Notes: generated from the letters alone by a model not told the origin. Positions 1 through 9,718 are shown, numbered from the stretch's first letter. The stretch: DNA of 64,000 bases from an uncultured Mycoplasmatota bacterium (GCA_947646095.1 CANSFI010000006.1:1-64000), one strand, 5' to 3'. Numbers and translations: made by a program.

Positions 1-262
1 TTAATGTATCAATTACTTGATGTGTTCCATTTTTATTATCTTTATAAGTTGTTTTTGTTACTCCTAAATTGTGTCCTCTTGTGTCAGTATATCCACAAGT
101 GTTACAATTTCTTCCTTCACCAGCATCACCAAGTGATACCCAATTACTCATTTTACAATCTTCAGTATCTTTATTAGTTGTAGTATAACCACATCCATTT
201 GCACAAGTTAATGTATCAATTACTTGATGTGTTCCATTTTTATTATCTTTATAAGTTGTTTT
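1..262. repeat. 207-bp period repeat in the surface protein gene
   Basis: Bases 1-55 and 208-262 are identical and spaced exactly 207 bp (69 codons), so they encode a repeated protein module containing YKDNKNGTHQVIDTL. The array continues beyond the left edge, so copy number cannot be seen. Near-identity at DNA level implies recent duplication and possible phase-neutral expansion and contraction. Confidence 0.85.
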
Positions 263-1030
263 AGTTGTTTCTAAATGGCACTTTCTTCTTTCAGTGCTTC
301 CACATTTACTATCTTTTCGATATTCTCCACCTGCTCCATTTGATTTCCATTCACCATAACCACATTTTTCTGTTTTTTCATCTACTTTTTCTTTTCCACA
401 TTTTTTACATTTTTCTCTAGTAGTTGTTGTATGTGTTTTATTTCCATTATCTGTAATAATAGTTGATTCTTTTTCATAATCATGGAATATACAAATTATT
501 GGTTTTGGTCCATCATCTTCTGGCTTATCTGGTTTATCTGGTTCCTTTGATGGTTTATCATCTTCTTTATCACTTGAACCACTGCCAGTATTTAAACCAC
601 CAGGTTTATTTGAAGATCCATTTGGTACCCCTGGCATAACTGGAACATTTTCTTTATTAATAATAGAATTAATAAAGTCTTCTGGATTAAATATTAATGA
701 TTGTTCTGTTTCTTTTATTTCATCTTCTGTCCCTAAATTTTTAATTGCTTCATCAACTTCATCTAAAGTAGAACCAATAAATGAACCCTCGATTGCTCCA
801 ACTTTATCGCCATCATAAATAGGCTCATTATTTTCATCAATTTCATCACTTACACTAATAAATCCTATGGCATTTATTACATTTTTTATATCCTCACCAT
901 GTTTAGCTGTTGTTATAAGTGCAGCTGCTAAAGCAACAGGCACTGTAACTCTTCTAAGTCTTTTCAATACAAATTTGTTAGATTTGTTTAAATTTTTTTC
1001 TTTATAAATTTTATTAGTTTCTTTTTCCAT
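1..1030 (-). CDS. Repeat-containing surface protein, 3' end off the window
   Basis: An open minus-strand frame starts at ATG 1030 behind a strong GGGGG-type ribosome site and runs off the left edge, so the C-terminus is missing. The first ~45 residues are basic and then hydrophobic (VTVPVALAAALITTA), which could be a signal or anchor. Next come an acidic region and a Pro/Lys/Asp-rich linker (residues ~170-190, KPSKEPDKPDKPEDDGPKP). The remainder is a Cys-rich, Thr/Lys-rich repeat region with paired CxxCG motifs (CKKCG, CNTCG), which suggests small metal-binding or disulfide knuckles. A 69-residue unit recurs exactly (see the repeat entry). I do not recognise a named family. Export and surface location are inferred from the anchor-linker-repeat layout. 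Confidence 0.7.
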   Translation of the reverse strand, partial: MEKETNKIYKEKNLNKSNKFVLKRLRRVTVPVALAAALITTAKHGEDIKNVINAIGFISVSDEIDENNEPIYDGDKVGAIEGSFIGSTLDEVDEAIKNLGTEDEIKETEQSLIFNPEDFINSIINKENVPVMPGVPNGSSNKPGGLNTGSGSSDKEDDKPSKEPDKPDKPEDDGPKPIICIFHDYEKESTIITDNGNKTHTTTTREKCKKCGKEKVDEKTEKCGYGEWKSNGAGGEYRKDSKCGSTERRKCHLETTKTTYKDNKNGTHQVIDTLTCANGCGYTTTNKDTEDCKMSNWVSLGDAGEGRNCNTCGYTDTRGHNLGVTKTTYKDNKNGTHQVIDTL

Positions 1031-1105
1031 TTTATTTCCCCCTTTTCAATTTATTTTTGAATATTTGCAAGCTTTTCTGGGTGTCAAAAATAAATTTGTA
1101 CAAAT

Positions 1106-1134
1106 AAGATACACCTTTTATCAGAATTTGTCAA
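1106..1134 (-). promoter_or_regulatory. Sigma-A promoter for the surface protein
   Basis: On the minus strand TTGACA (1134-1129) is followed after 17 bp by TATCTT (1111-1106). Start would be near 1099, leaving a leader of ~70 nt before ATG 1030. A second, weaker TTGACA lies at 1087-1082. Confidence 0.55.
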
Positions 1135-1300
1135 ATTGATAATTTTTCCAATTTTGATGAAGCCTCATAAAAAGAAGACCATTGTTTTAAATATAATTAT
1201 CAATCTATTTAAATTAATCTTCTATTTTATATATTTATTATATCATAAAATCAGACAAAATTGTTAACTTTTTTTATTTTTTACATATTAATTATATATT

Positions 1301-1329
1301 ATTAAAATTAAAAAGGCTTTAAGCCTTTT
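1301..1329 (-). terminator. Terminator after ftsW
   Basis: AAAAGGC (1311-1317) pairs with GCCTTTT (1323-1329) around a 5-nt loop. On the minus strand the stem is followed by a T run. It lies 16 bp past the ftsW stop and closes the division cluster. Confidence 0.75.
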
Positions 1330-1344
1330 ATAAAATTTTTTTAA

Positions 1345-2430
1345 TTATTTTTGATATCTTGATATATTTAAAATAATACCTATTGCAAGAAACAATATCA
1401 TTAAACTAGACCCCCCATAGGAAATAAATGGAAGTGTTACGCCTGTTACTGGTATTAAACCTACTACTACCATTAAGTTAAGAATAGATTGGAAAGCTAT
1501 CCAAAATGTAATTCCAAATACTATATATTTACCAAATAGATCATTGCATTTAATAGCGATTTTAAAGCCAGTATAAATAATTGTTATAAATAAACAAGCT
1601 ACTATTAAAACTCCCATAAATCCAAATTCTTCACTTATTATAGAAAAAATAAAATCTGTTTGAGGTTCTGGTAAGTAAAAGTGTTTTTGTCTAGAGTTTC
1701 CTAAACCAAAGCCAAATAATCCACCTGGGCCTATTGCATATAAAGATTGAATAATTTGAAAACCACTACCAAGTGGATCTTCCCAAGGATTTAAGAAAGA
1801 CAAAATTCTTTTTAAACGATAAGGAGCAACTGCTATTAGTCCTACTACTCCTATTATACCTACTGCACCTATTTTAAGAAAAAAACTAAAATCTACCCCT
1901 GCTATAAATAACATTCCAACTATAATCATAACTAATACAACACCTGTTCCAAAATCTGGTTGCAACATAATAAGTCCAAAAACAATCATTACTAAACCTA
2001 GTATAGGAATAACACCTTTTTTTATATTTTTTAAATTCTTTTCATTATTATATAAATACTTAGCTGTAAAAATAATTAATATTAATTTAGAAAACTCACT
2101 TGGTTGAATTCCAAATGAACCAATTCCAAACCAACTACGACTACCATTTCTTACACTACCAATTCCAGGTATTAATACAAGAACTAATAATATTAAACTT
2201 ACTATTAAAAAGATATTGGCTTTTTCAAAATATATATGATAATCTATTTTACTTACTACTATCATTAATATAATAGATATACTTAAAAATAAAGCTTGAT
2301 GTTTAAAATATTTAAAAGGATCATTAAATTTATATTCAGCCCATATATAAGAAGATGAAGTTATCATAATAAGTCCAAAAATAGATATAGCTAAAATACT
2401 TATAAGTAGAACGATATTGATTTTTTTCAT
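1345..2430 (-). CDS. ftsW: FtsW/RodA/SpoVE-family glycosyltransferase
   Basis: SEDS-family peptidoglycan polymerase working with a class B PBP at the septum. The 361-residue protein is almost entirely membrane helices, with the PSEFSKL motif, a long extracytoplasmic loop and the typical C-terminal GVTLPFISYGGSS block. A longer upstream start (2484) is possible, but ATG 2430 overlaps the mraY stop as ATGA and has a GGAG site inside the end of mraY, so I choose 2430. Neighbours mraY and the PBP support a division role. RodA and SpoVE are close relatives, so the exact paralogue is less certain than the family. Confidence 0.9.
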   Translation of the reverse strand: MKKINIVLLISILAISIFGLIMITSSSYIWAEYKFNDPFKYFKHQALFLSISIILMIVVSKIDYHIYFEKANIFLIVSLILLVLVLIPGIGSVRNGSRSWFGIGSFGIQPSEFSKLILIIFTAKYLYNNEKNLKNIKKGVIPILGLVMIVFGLIMLQPDFGTGVVLVMIIVGMLFIAGVDFSFFLKIGAVGIIGVVGLIAVAPYRLKRILSFLNPWEDPLGSGFQIIQSLYAIGPGGLFGFGLGNSRQKHFYLPEPQTDFIFSIISEEFGFMGVLIVACLFITIIYTGFKIAIKCNDLFGKYIVFGITFWIAFQSILNLMVVVGLIPVTGVTLPFISYGGSSLMILFLAIGIILNISRYQK

Positions 2431-3419
2431 AACCATACTCCAAATGCGATTGCTATCATTGCTCCAATAAGACCAATAACCCAAAATAATTTAACAATAT
2501 CGTTTTCCTTCCAACCTTCTTTTTCAAGCCCATGATGAATTGGTGCCATTTTAAAGAATCTTTTTTTAGTAAGTTTATAATAAATAATTTGAATTATACA
2601 ACTTAAAGTTTCTAATACAAATACTATACCTATAATTACCAACAATAATTCATGTCTAGTTAATATGGCAAGTGTTCCTAAAGTTGCTCCAAGAGATAAT
2701 GAACCTGTATCTCCCATAAATACTTTAGCTGGTTTTACATTAAATAATAAGAAGCCAAGTAATGAGCCTATTAAAATAAAACAAAATATAGCTATATCTT
2801 CATATCCTGCTAACCAACCTGTGTTCCAGGTAATAAGACCAAATGTTAGAAATGCTATAACTGATAAACCACCAGCTAGACCATCTAATCCATCTGTTAA
2901 ATTAACAGCATTACTACTAGCTACTAATATAAATAGAATAAATAATCCATAAAACCAACCTATATTAAGTTTAAAATTAAAAGTATGTATCCACAATAAT
3001 GGTTCATTTCCTGCTAACATAAATAAATAGAAAAATACTATTGCTATTACTATTTGCATTATCATTTTTTGATTTTCAGTAAGTCCTTTATTATTATGTC
3101 TTTTAATAATTAAATAGTCATCAATAAATCCTATTAATGAATAAGTTAAAAATGTAAAGATAACTATTAATAAGTTATAACTAAATACTATTTTTTTCAT
3201 TAAAAATAGTAAAACCATAGAAATAATAGTTGGAATTATAAATATTAATCCGCCCATAGTTGGTGTACCCTTTTTTTCTTTATGTCTTTCTTCTAAATAA
3301 ATACTTAGACTTTGATTTGCTTTTAATTTTTTTAATTTAGGTATTAATATTAATGCACATATTATAGAAAATATAAAACTAATCATCATTGCTAAAACTG
3401 ATTTTGTCATTATAAGCAT
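2427..3419 (-). CDS. mraY: Phospho-N-acetylmuramoyl-pentapeptide transferase
   Basis: Transfers phospho-MurNAc-pentapeptide from UDP to undecaprenyl phosphate, the first membrane step of lipid II synthesis. The 330-residue polytopic protein shows GTPTMGG near residue 54, the DDY motif, NLTDGLDGLAGG, FMGDTGSLSLGA and the APIHHGLE histidine block. Start 3419 has a perfect AGGAGGTG site 6 nt upstream. The gene ends in TGA overlapping ftsW ATG 2430. If UGA were read as Trp it would gain nine residues before TAA. It lies 10 bp after the PBP gene, in one transcription unit. Confidence 0.95.
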   Translation of the reverse strand: MLIMTKSVLAMMISFIFSIICALILIPKLKKLKANQSLSIYLEERHKEKKGTPTMGGLIFIIPTIISMVLLFLMKKIVFSYNLLIVIFTFLTYSLIGFIDDYLIIKRHNNKGLTENQKMIMQIVIAIVFFYLFMLAGNEPLLWIHTFNFKLNIGWFYGLFILFILVASSNAVNLTDGLDGLAGGLSVIAFLTFGLITWNTGWLAGYEDIAIFCFILIGSLLGFLLFNVKPAKVFMGDTGSLSLGATLGTLAILTRHELLLVIIGIVFVLETLSCIIQIIYYKLTKKRFFKMAPIHHGLEKEGWKENDIVKLFWVIGLIGAMIAIAFGVWL

Positions 3420-3429
3420 AATACACCTC

Positions 3430-5337
3430 CTAATTAGTAAGAAGTAGTCTTACTGTTTCTCCCTCATAAATTCTAGTACTAGCTATAGGTGATTGATAAG
3501 CAATACGTTCACCATTTCCTGAAAATTCTACTTTAAAACTTTTTAAATCCTTCATAGCTTGATCTACTGTTTTACCTACTACGTTAGGTATTTCTATATA
3601 TTTTTTATCTAAATAATTATATCTTTTTTCAGTGCCATCTTTTCTTTTTTCTACATTTAACGCTATTAAAGAATCATATAATACTTGTTTAACAATAGGG
3701 GCTGCTACTGTTCCTCCATATTGTGTTACTCCTTTAGCATTATCAATAGCTATATATACTACTACTTTAGGATCATCAGCTGGAGCAAATCCCATAAATG
3801 ATGTTATATAGTTTCCAACCATATAATGACCGTCTTGAACTTTTTGAGCTGTTCCTGTTTTCCCACCTACTCTATATCCATCTAAATAAGCTGGTCTTCC
3901 TGTTCCGAGTGAAACTACATTTTCTAAAGTTTGTCTTACCATACTACTAGTTTCTTCACTAATTACTTTTCTAACAACTTGTTTTTTATTTTCTTTAATA
4001 ACCGCATTAGTTTCTGGTTCATTTAGACTTTTTACAATATATGGTTTATATAAAATTCCTCCATTAATAGCAGCAGATACTGCTGTTATTTGTTGTATAG
4101 GGGTTACACTTACTCCTTGACCAAAAGAAGTAGTTGCAAGTTCTACAGGTCCAACATTATCCAAATTAAAAAGTATTCCTGCTCCTTCTCCATTTAAATC
4201 AACACCTGTTTTTTTTCCAAATCCAAATTTATCTATATAATCAAATAATTTCTCTTTTCCAAGTCTCTGACCTAAAATAACAAATCCTGGGTTACAAGAG
4301 TTTTGAACAACTTCCATAAACGTTTGTGAGCCATGGCCTCCAGCTTTCCAACATTTAATACGAGCATTTTCTACAGTTATACTACCTGAATCATGGTAAT
4401 TATCTTTTTCTAAATCAACTAGTTTTTCTTCTAAAGAAGCTGCTAAAGTAATTATTTTAAAAGTTGATCCAGGTTCATATGTCATCCAAACAGGTAGATT
4501 TCTATTTATTTCTTCTGTTGTATAATCTTGATAATTAGAAGGGGAAAAGTTTGGTCTTGATGATATTGCAAGTATTTCTCCACTTTGAGGATCCATTGCT
4601 ATTCCAAGTGCTTGATCTGGATTATATTTAAGCATAGCATTATCTAATTCTCTTTCAAGAGAAGTTTGGATATCATAATTGATAGTTAAGGTAACATTTA
4701 TTCCATTTTGAGGTTCTTCATATATTTCATTTAATTTTAATCTATTTCCTTTAGCATCACTAAAATATTTTATAGCACCATATTCTCCTGTTAAATAACC
4801 ATTATACATAAGTTCTAATCCACTTAATCCTTGATTATCTATTCCAACAAATCCTAATGTATGAGACATAAAAGTATCATAAGGATAATATCTTTTAGCC
4901 TCTTTAACTAAATAAACTCCTTCTAGTTTTAAATTATTTATTTTATCAGCTATTTCATAAGATAATCTTCTTCCCTCTGGATGAACCCTTTCAATAGATG
5001 TCCTTTTACTAACATGTTTATACATATCATCATAGGTAACATTTAGTATTTCACTTAACATCTCTGCTGTTTTTTCTTTATCTTTTATTTGATTTGGAAT
5101 TAATACTAGTGATGTTGTAGTTATGTTATCAGCAAGTACTACCCCATTTCTATCTGTTATTTTTCCCCTATTTGCTTCTAGTGGTAAATTTCTACTCCAA
5201 AGATTAGAAGCATAATTATTTAATTTATCATAATCTATTACTTGAATATAAAAAACTTTAGCTGTAATAAGTAAGAATAAGAATATTATTATTAATAAAA
5301 CTATTTTAATACGAGTATGTATATTTTTAAAAAACAT
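3430..5337 (-). CDS. Class B penicillin-binding protein with one PASTA domain (SpoVD/PBP2-like)
   Basis: Septal or elongation transpeptidase. I place the start at ATG 5337, preceded by AGGTGAT, giving 635 residues. Residues ~10-32 form a membrane anchor. A dimerisation domain follows, and then the transpeptidase domain with PGSTFK (Ser nucleophile), SCN and KTGTAQ motifs. A single PASTA domain (IPNVVGKTVDQAM) closes the protein. Length and the one PASTA resemble SpoVD (general knowledge). It ends in TAG 10 bp before mraY. FtsL and the rsmH methyltransferase, common at this position, are absent, and an HD protein sits there instead. Confidence 0.9.
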   Translation of the reverse strand: MFFKNIHTRIKIVLLIIIFLFLLITAKVFYIQVIDYDKLNNYASNLWSRNLPLEANRGKITDRNGVVLADNITTTSLVLIPNQIKDKEKTAEMLSEILNVTYDDMYKHVSKRTSIERVHPEGRRLSYEIADKINNLKLEGVYLVKEAKRYYPYDTFMSHTLGFVGIDNQGLSGLELMYNGYLTGEYGAIKYFSDAKGNRLKLNEIYEEPQNGINVTLTINYDIQTSLERELDNAMLKYNPDQALGIAMDPQSGEILAISSRPNFSPSNYQDYTTEEINRNLPVWMTYEPGSTFKIITLAASLEEKLVDLEKDNYHDSGSITVENARIKCWKAGGHGSQTFMEVVQNSCNPGFVILGQRLGKEKLFDYIDKFGFGKKTGVDLNGEGAGILFNLDNVGPVELATTSFGQGVSVTPIQQITAVSAAINGGILYKPYIVKSLNEPETNAVIKENKKQVVRKVISEETSSMVRQTLENVVSLGTGRPAYLDGYRVGGKTGTAQKVQDGHYMVGNYITSFMGFAPADDPKVVVYIAIDNAKGVTQYGGTVAAPIVKQVLYDSLIALNVEKRKDGTEKRYNYLDKKYIEIPNVVGKTVDQAMKDLKSFKVEFSGNGERIAYQSPIASTRIYEGETVRLLLTN

Positions 5338-5380
5338 ATAATCACCTATAAAATTATATGAAAAAAAAGACAAGTTATTA

Positions 5381-6043
5381 TTACTTTGTCCTACTATTAA
5401 ATACAATTTCATTATTAATCATGAAGATAAAGTTTTTATTTAAATAATGCGCTATTTTCTTTGGAATAGTTACACATTTTTCCCATTCCATTATAATATC
5501 TAAATTTAATATCCCATCGACTATATAATTTATTATTAGATTTTCTTTATCTATTTTAATATCTACTTTTTTTATTTTTTGAAATTCCTTATTTAATGTA
5601 TCTTGAATACTTGAATTTATAGTTCTATGATAAGTAACATCTAACTTATCAGCCAATACTAGTGAATATCCAATTGTTGATTTTATATTGTTACCATTAG
5701 AATGATCTTTTATAGCATCTTCTAATATTTTTTCTTCTTCTTTTGTTATATCAGTATCTTTTAAAAAGTTTCTAAATATTTCACTACTTTTTATAGCATG
5801 ATCTTTTTTAAAATCACTTATACTTAATCCAATATCATGTAGAAGAGCTGCGCATTTCCCAAGTTCAATTGTTCTTTCACCTTCACCTAGTTGCTTTAAA
5901 ATAATTTCTATATAACTTGCTACTCTTTTATAATGATTAAGTCCATGATCCCAATCCCATTTACCATTTGTAATAAATTTTATTTTTTCTATTTTGCCTA
6001 CTGTTTCTAAATACTTAGGATTATTTAAAATAACTTCATACAT
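5381..6043 (-). CDS. HD-domain phosphohydrolase-like protein
   Basis: About 220 residues with an N-terminal HD fold: DHGLNH near residue 35, LLHDIGLS near 70, KDHSNGN and ADKLD further on, matching the H...HD...D metal-binding pattern. The substrate is unknown; YqeK-like nucleotide hydrolases and RNA or cyclic-nucleotide phosphodiesterases share the fold. Of several in-frame ATGs I prefer 6043, which has AAAGGATGATGG upstream. It lies 43 bp upstream of the PBP gene and is probably cotranscribed with it, but a wall function is not shown. Confidence 0.75.
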   Translation of the reverse strand: MYEVILNNPKYLETVGKIEKIKFITNGKWDWDHGLNHYKRVASYIEIILKQLGEGERTIELGKCAALLHDIGLSISDFKKDHAIKSSEIFRNFLKDTDITKEEEKILEDAIKDHSNGNNIKSTIGYSLVLADKLDVTYHRTINSSIQDTLNKEFQKIKKVDIKIDKENLIINYIVDGILNLDIIMEWEKCVTIPKKIAHYLNKNFIFMINNEIVFNSRTK

Positions 6044-6065
6044 AAATACCATCATCCTTTATTTT

Positions 6066-7141
6066 TTTATCTACTAATCAATCTAAAACATTTATTTTTC
6101 GTATACCATTAATCTACTTCAGGATCAATATCCATTGTTAATATAAATTTTGGATAATGATCATTTATAGATTCTAAAGCTGAAAGTTCTATTTCTAATG
6201 TTTTGCTATCTCTTACTGTATAAGCTACTTGAAAATATTGAACTCCTTTACTATTTTCAGCCACAAAATCAATTTCTTTATCACCAGATTTACCAATATA
6301 AACTCTATATCCTCTTCGCATTAATTCTAAATAAACTATATTTTCTAAAATATGTCCTAAATCAATGTTTTTCCTATCAAGTAAAGTATATCACATTGTA
6401 ATATCTGTTGCATAGTATTTTTCTCCACTTTGTAAATATTGTTTACCTTTTATATCATATCTATGAACTCTATTAAAAATAAAGCTTTCTACTAAAGAAT
6501 CTAAATAACTTTCAACAGTATGAACAGATATTGATCTACCATTAGAGGTTAAAGTGTCAGCTATTTTTTTCTAGTAACTATATCTTTAACTAATATTGTA
6601 TTATATATACTATCTAATTATTTATCTACTTCATCTTGACTCTCTAATTTTAATGCATATGGTAGTGAACTATTATTTATATACTTTAAATATAATTTTT
6701 CATCTCCATCCTGTTTATAGTAGTTAGCATATTCTTTAAGTGATAAAGGAAACATTTTAAATTCTATATATCTTCCAGATAAAAGATAAGCGTTTGAACC
6801 AGTTATATATTCATCTAAATTTTTCTTTATATATAATCCATCAACTGCTTTTTCAAATTCATAAACATTTTGAACCTCATCTAAAAATACACAATACATA
6901 TCATTGTCTTTTATTTTATTATTAACATAATTATAAAGTTTCATATAACCATTAAAATTATACTCTGGAGATTCAAGATTTAGTGATATTATACTTCTTT
7001 AACACCATTTTGTTTTAAATAATCAATAAAAAGTTCGAATAAGGTAGATTTACCACACCATCTTATTCCAGTTACTACTTTTATTAAATCCTTATCTTTT
7101 CACTTTTTTAAAACTTCAATATATTCATTTCTCTCTATCAT
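6066..7141 (-). pseudogene. Decayed AAA (AAA_14) / DUF4143 ATPase
   Basis: Pieces of one gene lie in order on the minus strand: a Walker A region (GIRWCGKST, ~7060), a Walker B region (VFLDEVQN) with ITGSNAYLLSGRY, and the C-terminal DUF4143 part (KEIDFVAE). They are separated by a UGA at 7100-7102 (KK-stop-KDK), a frameshift near 7000, a TAA near 6620, a one-base loss in an A run near 6570, a UGA at 6391-6393, and a shift near 6110 followed by a UGA at 6078-6080 (VLD-stop-LVD). At least the first and last UGA occupy Trp positions. Intact members are common in anaerobic Firmicutes and often treated as DNA-binding or toxin-like ATPases. This copy is not functional as written. Confidence 0.85.
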
Positions 7142-7187
7142 CTTTTTAATTATATCATTTTGTTAAAATATTTGCATTCTTGTTATT

Positions 7188-9161
7188 CTAATCTTTAATA
7201 AATTCAATAATTTGATCAACTGTTTTTTCTATACCTTTTTTATCCACATTAATCATTAAGTCATAATTATCTAAGTTATACCAATCGCGATTAGTATAAT
7301 ATTTATAATGTTTTGCTCTTTGTTTATTTATTTTATTGATTTCTTTTAAAGCTTTTTTATCATCTAATCCATAGTATTTAATAGCTCTTTTTACTTTGGA
7401 TTCTAAATCACTATATAAAAATACTTTTATAACATTTTTGTTGTCTTTTAAAATATAATCTGAACATCTACCAACTATAACACAAGAATTTTTAGCTAAA
7501 TCTTTAATAACTTTTGATTCAGCTACAAAAAGTCTATCATCATTATTATTTTCTACTTTCATTGTTGTATTTTTTTCATCTATTTTTTCAATATATTCTT
7601 TAGATAATCCAGATTTTTCTGCACTAAGGTTTATAATTTTTTTATCATAAAAAGCGATATTTAATTTTTGTGCTAAGAGCTCTCCAACATATCTACCACC
7701 ACTACCATATTCTCTAGAAATAGTAATAACAATATGTTTTCCTTTATAATTATTTTGATTTATTATATCATCGTTTTGATAATCTTTTTTAACATCTTTT
7801 TTAGTTAATTTAAGATATTCAGATCCAAATATAAATATACATATAATAAAACAAATAGCATCTGATATTGCTCCTGCATATAAAACTCCATATATTCCTT
7901 TATTTAATACTAAACCTAATAAACAAGCTATTGGTATAAATAATATTATTTGTCTAATAAATGATACCATAGTTGCTTTTAATACATTTCCTAATGATTG
8001 AACTACCACACTAGTAGTTATTTCTAAAGCATTAAGCCCCATAAGTAGTGTGAATGAATGGCAAGTAAGAATAGCAAATTTAATAACTAAATCATAATTA
8101 GGATCACTTTTAGCAATAAATAAACTAGTTAATTCACTTGGGAATAAAACAAATATTAAATTGAAAACAATTCCTGTTATAAAGTTTATAATCAAAACTT
8201 TTTTTAATACTTCTCTAACTCTATCTTTATTTCCAGCTCCATAATTAAAGCCAATAATTGGTTGAGAGCCTATCGCAATTCCTAAAACAGATGAAATATA
8301 TAAACTATTTATTTTAGAAATTATTCCATAAACAGAAAGAGGTACATCAGCACCAAATTCAGTATCTATTCCTAATTTAGTTAACATATTGTTCATAAAA
8401 ACAAACAATACTAAAACAGTCATTTGAGTTATAAAACTAGATAATCCTAAACTAAGAATTCTAAATATTGATTTATTTGGTTTAAAATCTTTCTTTTCTA
8501 GTTTAATACTTTTAATTTTAGGAATATATAAAAGTGCGATAATACAAGAGATAATTTGTCCTATTATAGTTGCAAGTGCTCCACCTTTAACTCCCATATT
8601 AAAGTAAAAAATAAATATTGGATCTAAAATGATATTGATAATAGCTCCTATAAGCAACATAATCATCGAATATTTTGGTGATCCATCTGCTCTTATTATA
8701 TTAGATAGAGCTGTATAAATAATTACAAATGGTGCTCCTAAACAAATTATTTTTCCATATTCTAAGGCATATGGGTATACATTTTCTGTACTACCAAATA
8801 ATTTTACTAATGTTGGTAAAAAAATATAAGACATTATTCCAACTATAAATGAAATTATTGTAATAACAGTAATAGAACTTCCTAAAGATGCTTTAGCTTC
8901 ATCTTTTTTACCTTCTCCTAATTTAAGTGATAGATTAGCACTTGTTCCATTACCAATTAAAGATGCGATTGCTCCAAAGATTAAAACTAATGGAAATATA
9001 ACATTAGTAGCTGCATTACCAACTGTTCCAACACCCTTACCTATAAATATTTGATCTACTATATTATAAATAGAATTAACAAGCATACTAATTACACAAG
9101 GAATAGAAAATGCTAATAAAAGTTTATTTATACTATCTTTTCCTAAATCTAATTTTTTCAT
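7188..9161 (-). CDS. MATE-family transporter fused to a cytidylate-kinase-like domain
   Basis: Residues ~1-455 are a complete MATE/NorM-type transporter with twelve hydrophobic helices, opening with LLLAFSIPCVISMLV and IYNIVDQIFIGKGVG. After a charged linker, residues ~470-657 match the cytidylate-kinase-like family: ISREYGSGGRYVGELLAQKL gives the P-loop-like start, VIVGRCSDYIL follows, then a basic lid and NYDLMINV. The start at 9161 (MKKLDLGK) is favoured over GTG 9170. The gene lies directly after and overlaps a MarR regulator, as drug exporters often do. What the kinase domain does for transport is not known to me. Confidence 0.85.
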   Translation of the reverse strand: MKKLDLGKDSINKLLLAFSIPCVISMLVNSIYNIVDQIFIGKGVGTVGNAATNVIFPLVLIFGAIASLIGNGTSANLSLKLGEGKKDEAKASLGSSITVITIISFIVGIMSYIFLPTLVKLFGSTENVYPYALEYGKIICLGAPFVIIYTALSNIIRADGSPKYSMIMLLIGAIINIILDPIFIFYFNMGVKGGALATIIGQIISCIIALLYIPKIKSIKLEKKDFKPNKSIFRILSLGLSSFITQMTVLVLFVFMNNMLTKLGIDTEFGADVPLSVYGIISKINSLYISSVLGIAIGSQPIIGFNYGAGNKDRVREVLKKVLIINFITGIVFNLIFVLFPSELTSLFIAKSDPNYDLVIKFAILTCHSFTLLMGLNALEITTSVVVQSLGNVLKATMVSFIRQIILFIPIACLLGLVLNKGIYGVLYAGAISDAICFIICIFIFGSEYLKLTKKDVKKDYQNDDIINQNNYKGKHIVITISREYGSGGRYVGELLAQKLNIAFYDKKIINLSAEKSGLSKEYIEKIDEKNTTMKVENNNDDRLFVAESKVIKDLAKNSCVIVGRCSDYILKDNKNVIKVFLYSDLESKVKRAIKYYGLDDKKALKEINKINKQRAKHYKYYTNRDWYNLDNYDLMINVDKKGIEKTVDQIIEFIKD

Positions 9162-9166
9162 AAACA

Positions 9167-9595
9167 TCACTTACTTTCTTTTATATCAATTAATTTTTTT
9201 AATAATTTATTTAATACAATTTTTTCTTCTTCTGTTAAATTACTTAAAAATTCTGTTTCTAATTTATCTATTTCCTTTTTTCCATATTCCAATTCCTTTA
9301 TTCCAAATTCTGTTATTATAATGCTTTTAAATCTTGCATTTTTCTTGCTTACAGTTCTTTTAATAAACCTTTTTTCTTCTAAACGATTTAATATTCCTGT
9401 AACAGTTGGATTTGTTAGATTAAAATTATTTTGAATATCAATTTGGTTGACCTCTAAATCCTTTTTATTTTGTTTTAAAGTATATAATAATACTTCTGCC
9501 TGTGAATTAGTTAGATTTCCATCCTTTAATCTATTATTTATCTTAGATTGAAATGAATTATTAATTAATTTAATTAATTTAGTCGTTGAATCCAT
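9167..9595 (-). CDS. MarR-family transcriptional regulator
   Basis: 142 residues with a winged helix: NLTNPTVTGILNRLEEKRFIKR is the recognition helix and wing region, flanked by dimerisation helices. ATG 9595 has an AAGGT site. The TGA stop overlaps the start region of the MATE-kinase gene, so the two are translationally coupled and the regulator most likely controls the exporter. Reading UGA as Trp would add only six residues before TAG. Confidence 0.85.
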   Translation of the reverse strand: MDSTTKLIKLINNSFQSKINNRLKDGNLTNSQAEVLLYTLKQNKKDLEVNQIDIQNNFNLTNPTVTGILNRLEEKRFIKRTVSKKNARFKSIIITEFGIKELEYGKKEIDKLETEFLSNLTEEEKIVLNKLLKKLIDIKESK

Positions 9596-9691
9596 ATTTT
9601 ATACCTTCTTTTTGAGCACAAGTATCATTTTAATACATAGCATACTATATGTCAAATGAAAATTTTTTATTTTTACAGTTTTTTACAAATT

Positions 9692-9718
9692 AAAAACTTC
9701 TAGATTTCTCTAGAAATT
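9692..9718 (-). terminator. Terminator after the first prepilin/LRR gene
   Basis: TTCTAGA (9698-9704) pairs with TCTAGAA (9709-9715), followed on the minus strand by TTTTT. An almost identical copy follows the paralogue at 12290-12321, and a related one lies after PFOR at 52686-52715. Confidence 0.75.

Noticed and set aside
1-262. CRISPR array at the left edge
   Set aside because: The repeat period is 207 bp and lies in an open reading frame with codon periodicity; units are protein repeats. No short-repeat array or cas genes occur anywhere in the window.
2665-2952. Plus-strand ORF opposite mraY, and many similar ORFs opposite real genes
   Set aside because: These are antisense shadows of strongly conserved genes, without ribosome sites or family resemblance.
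7030-7102. Selenocysteine insertion at the in-frame UGA codons
   Set aside because: The contexts are Trp-like and not redox sites, and no downstream SECIS-type hairpin or selenoprotein family is recognisable.
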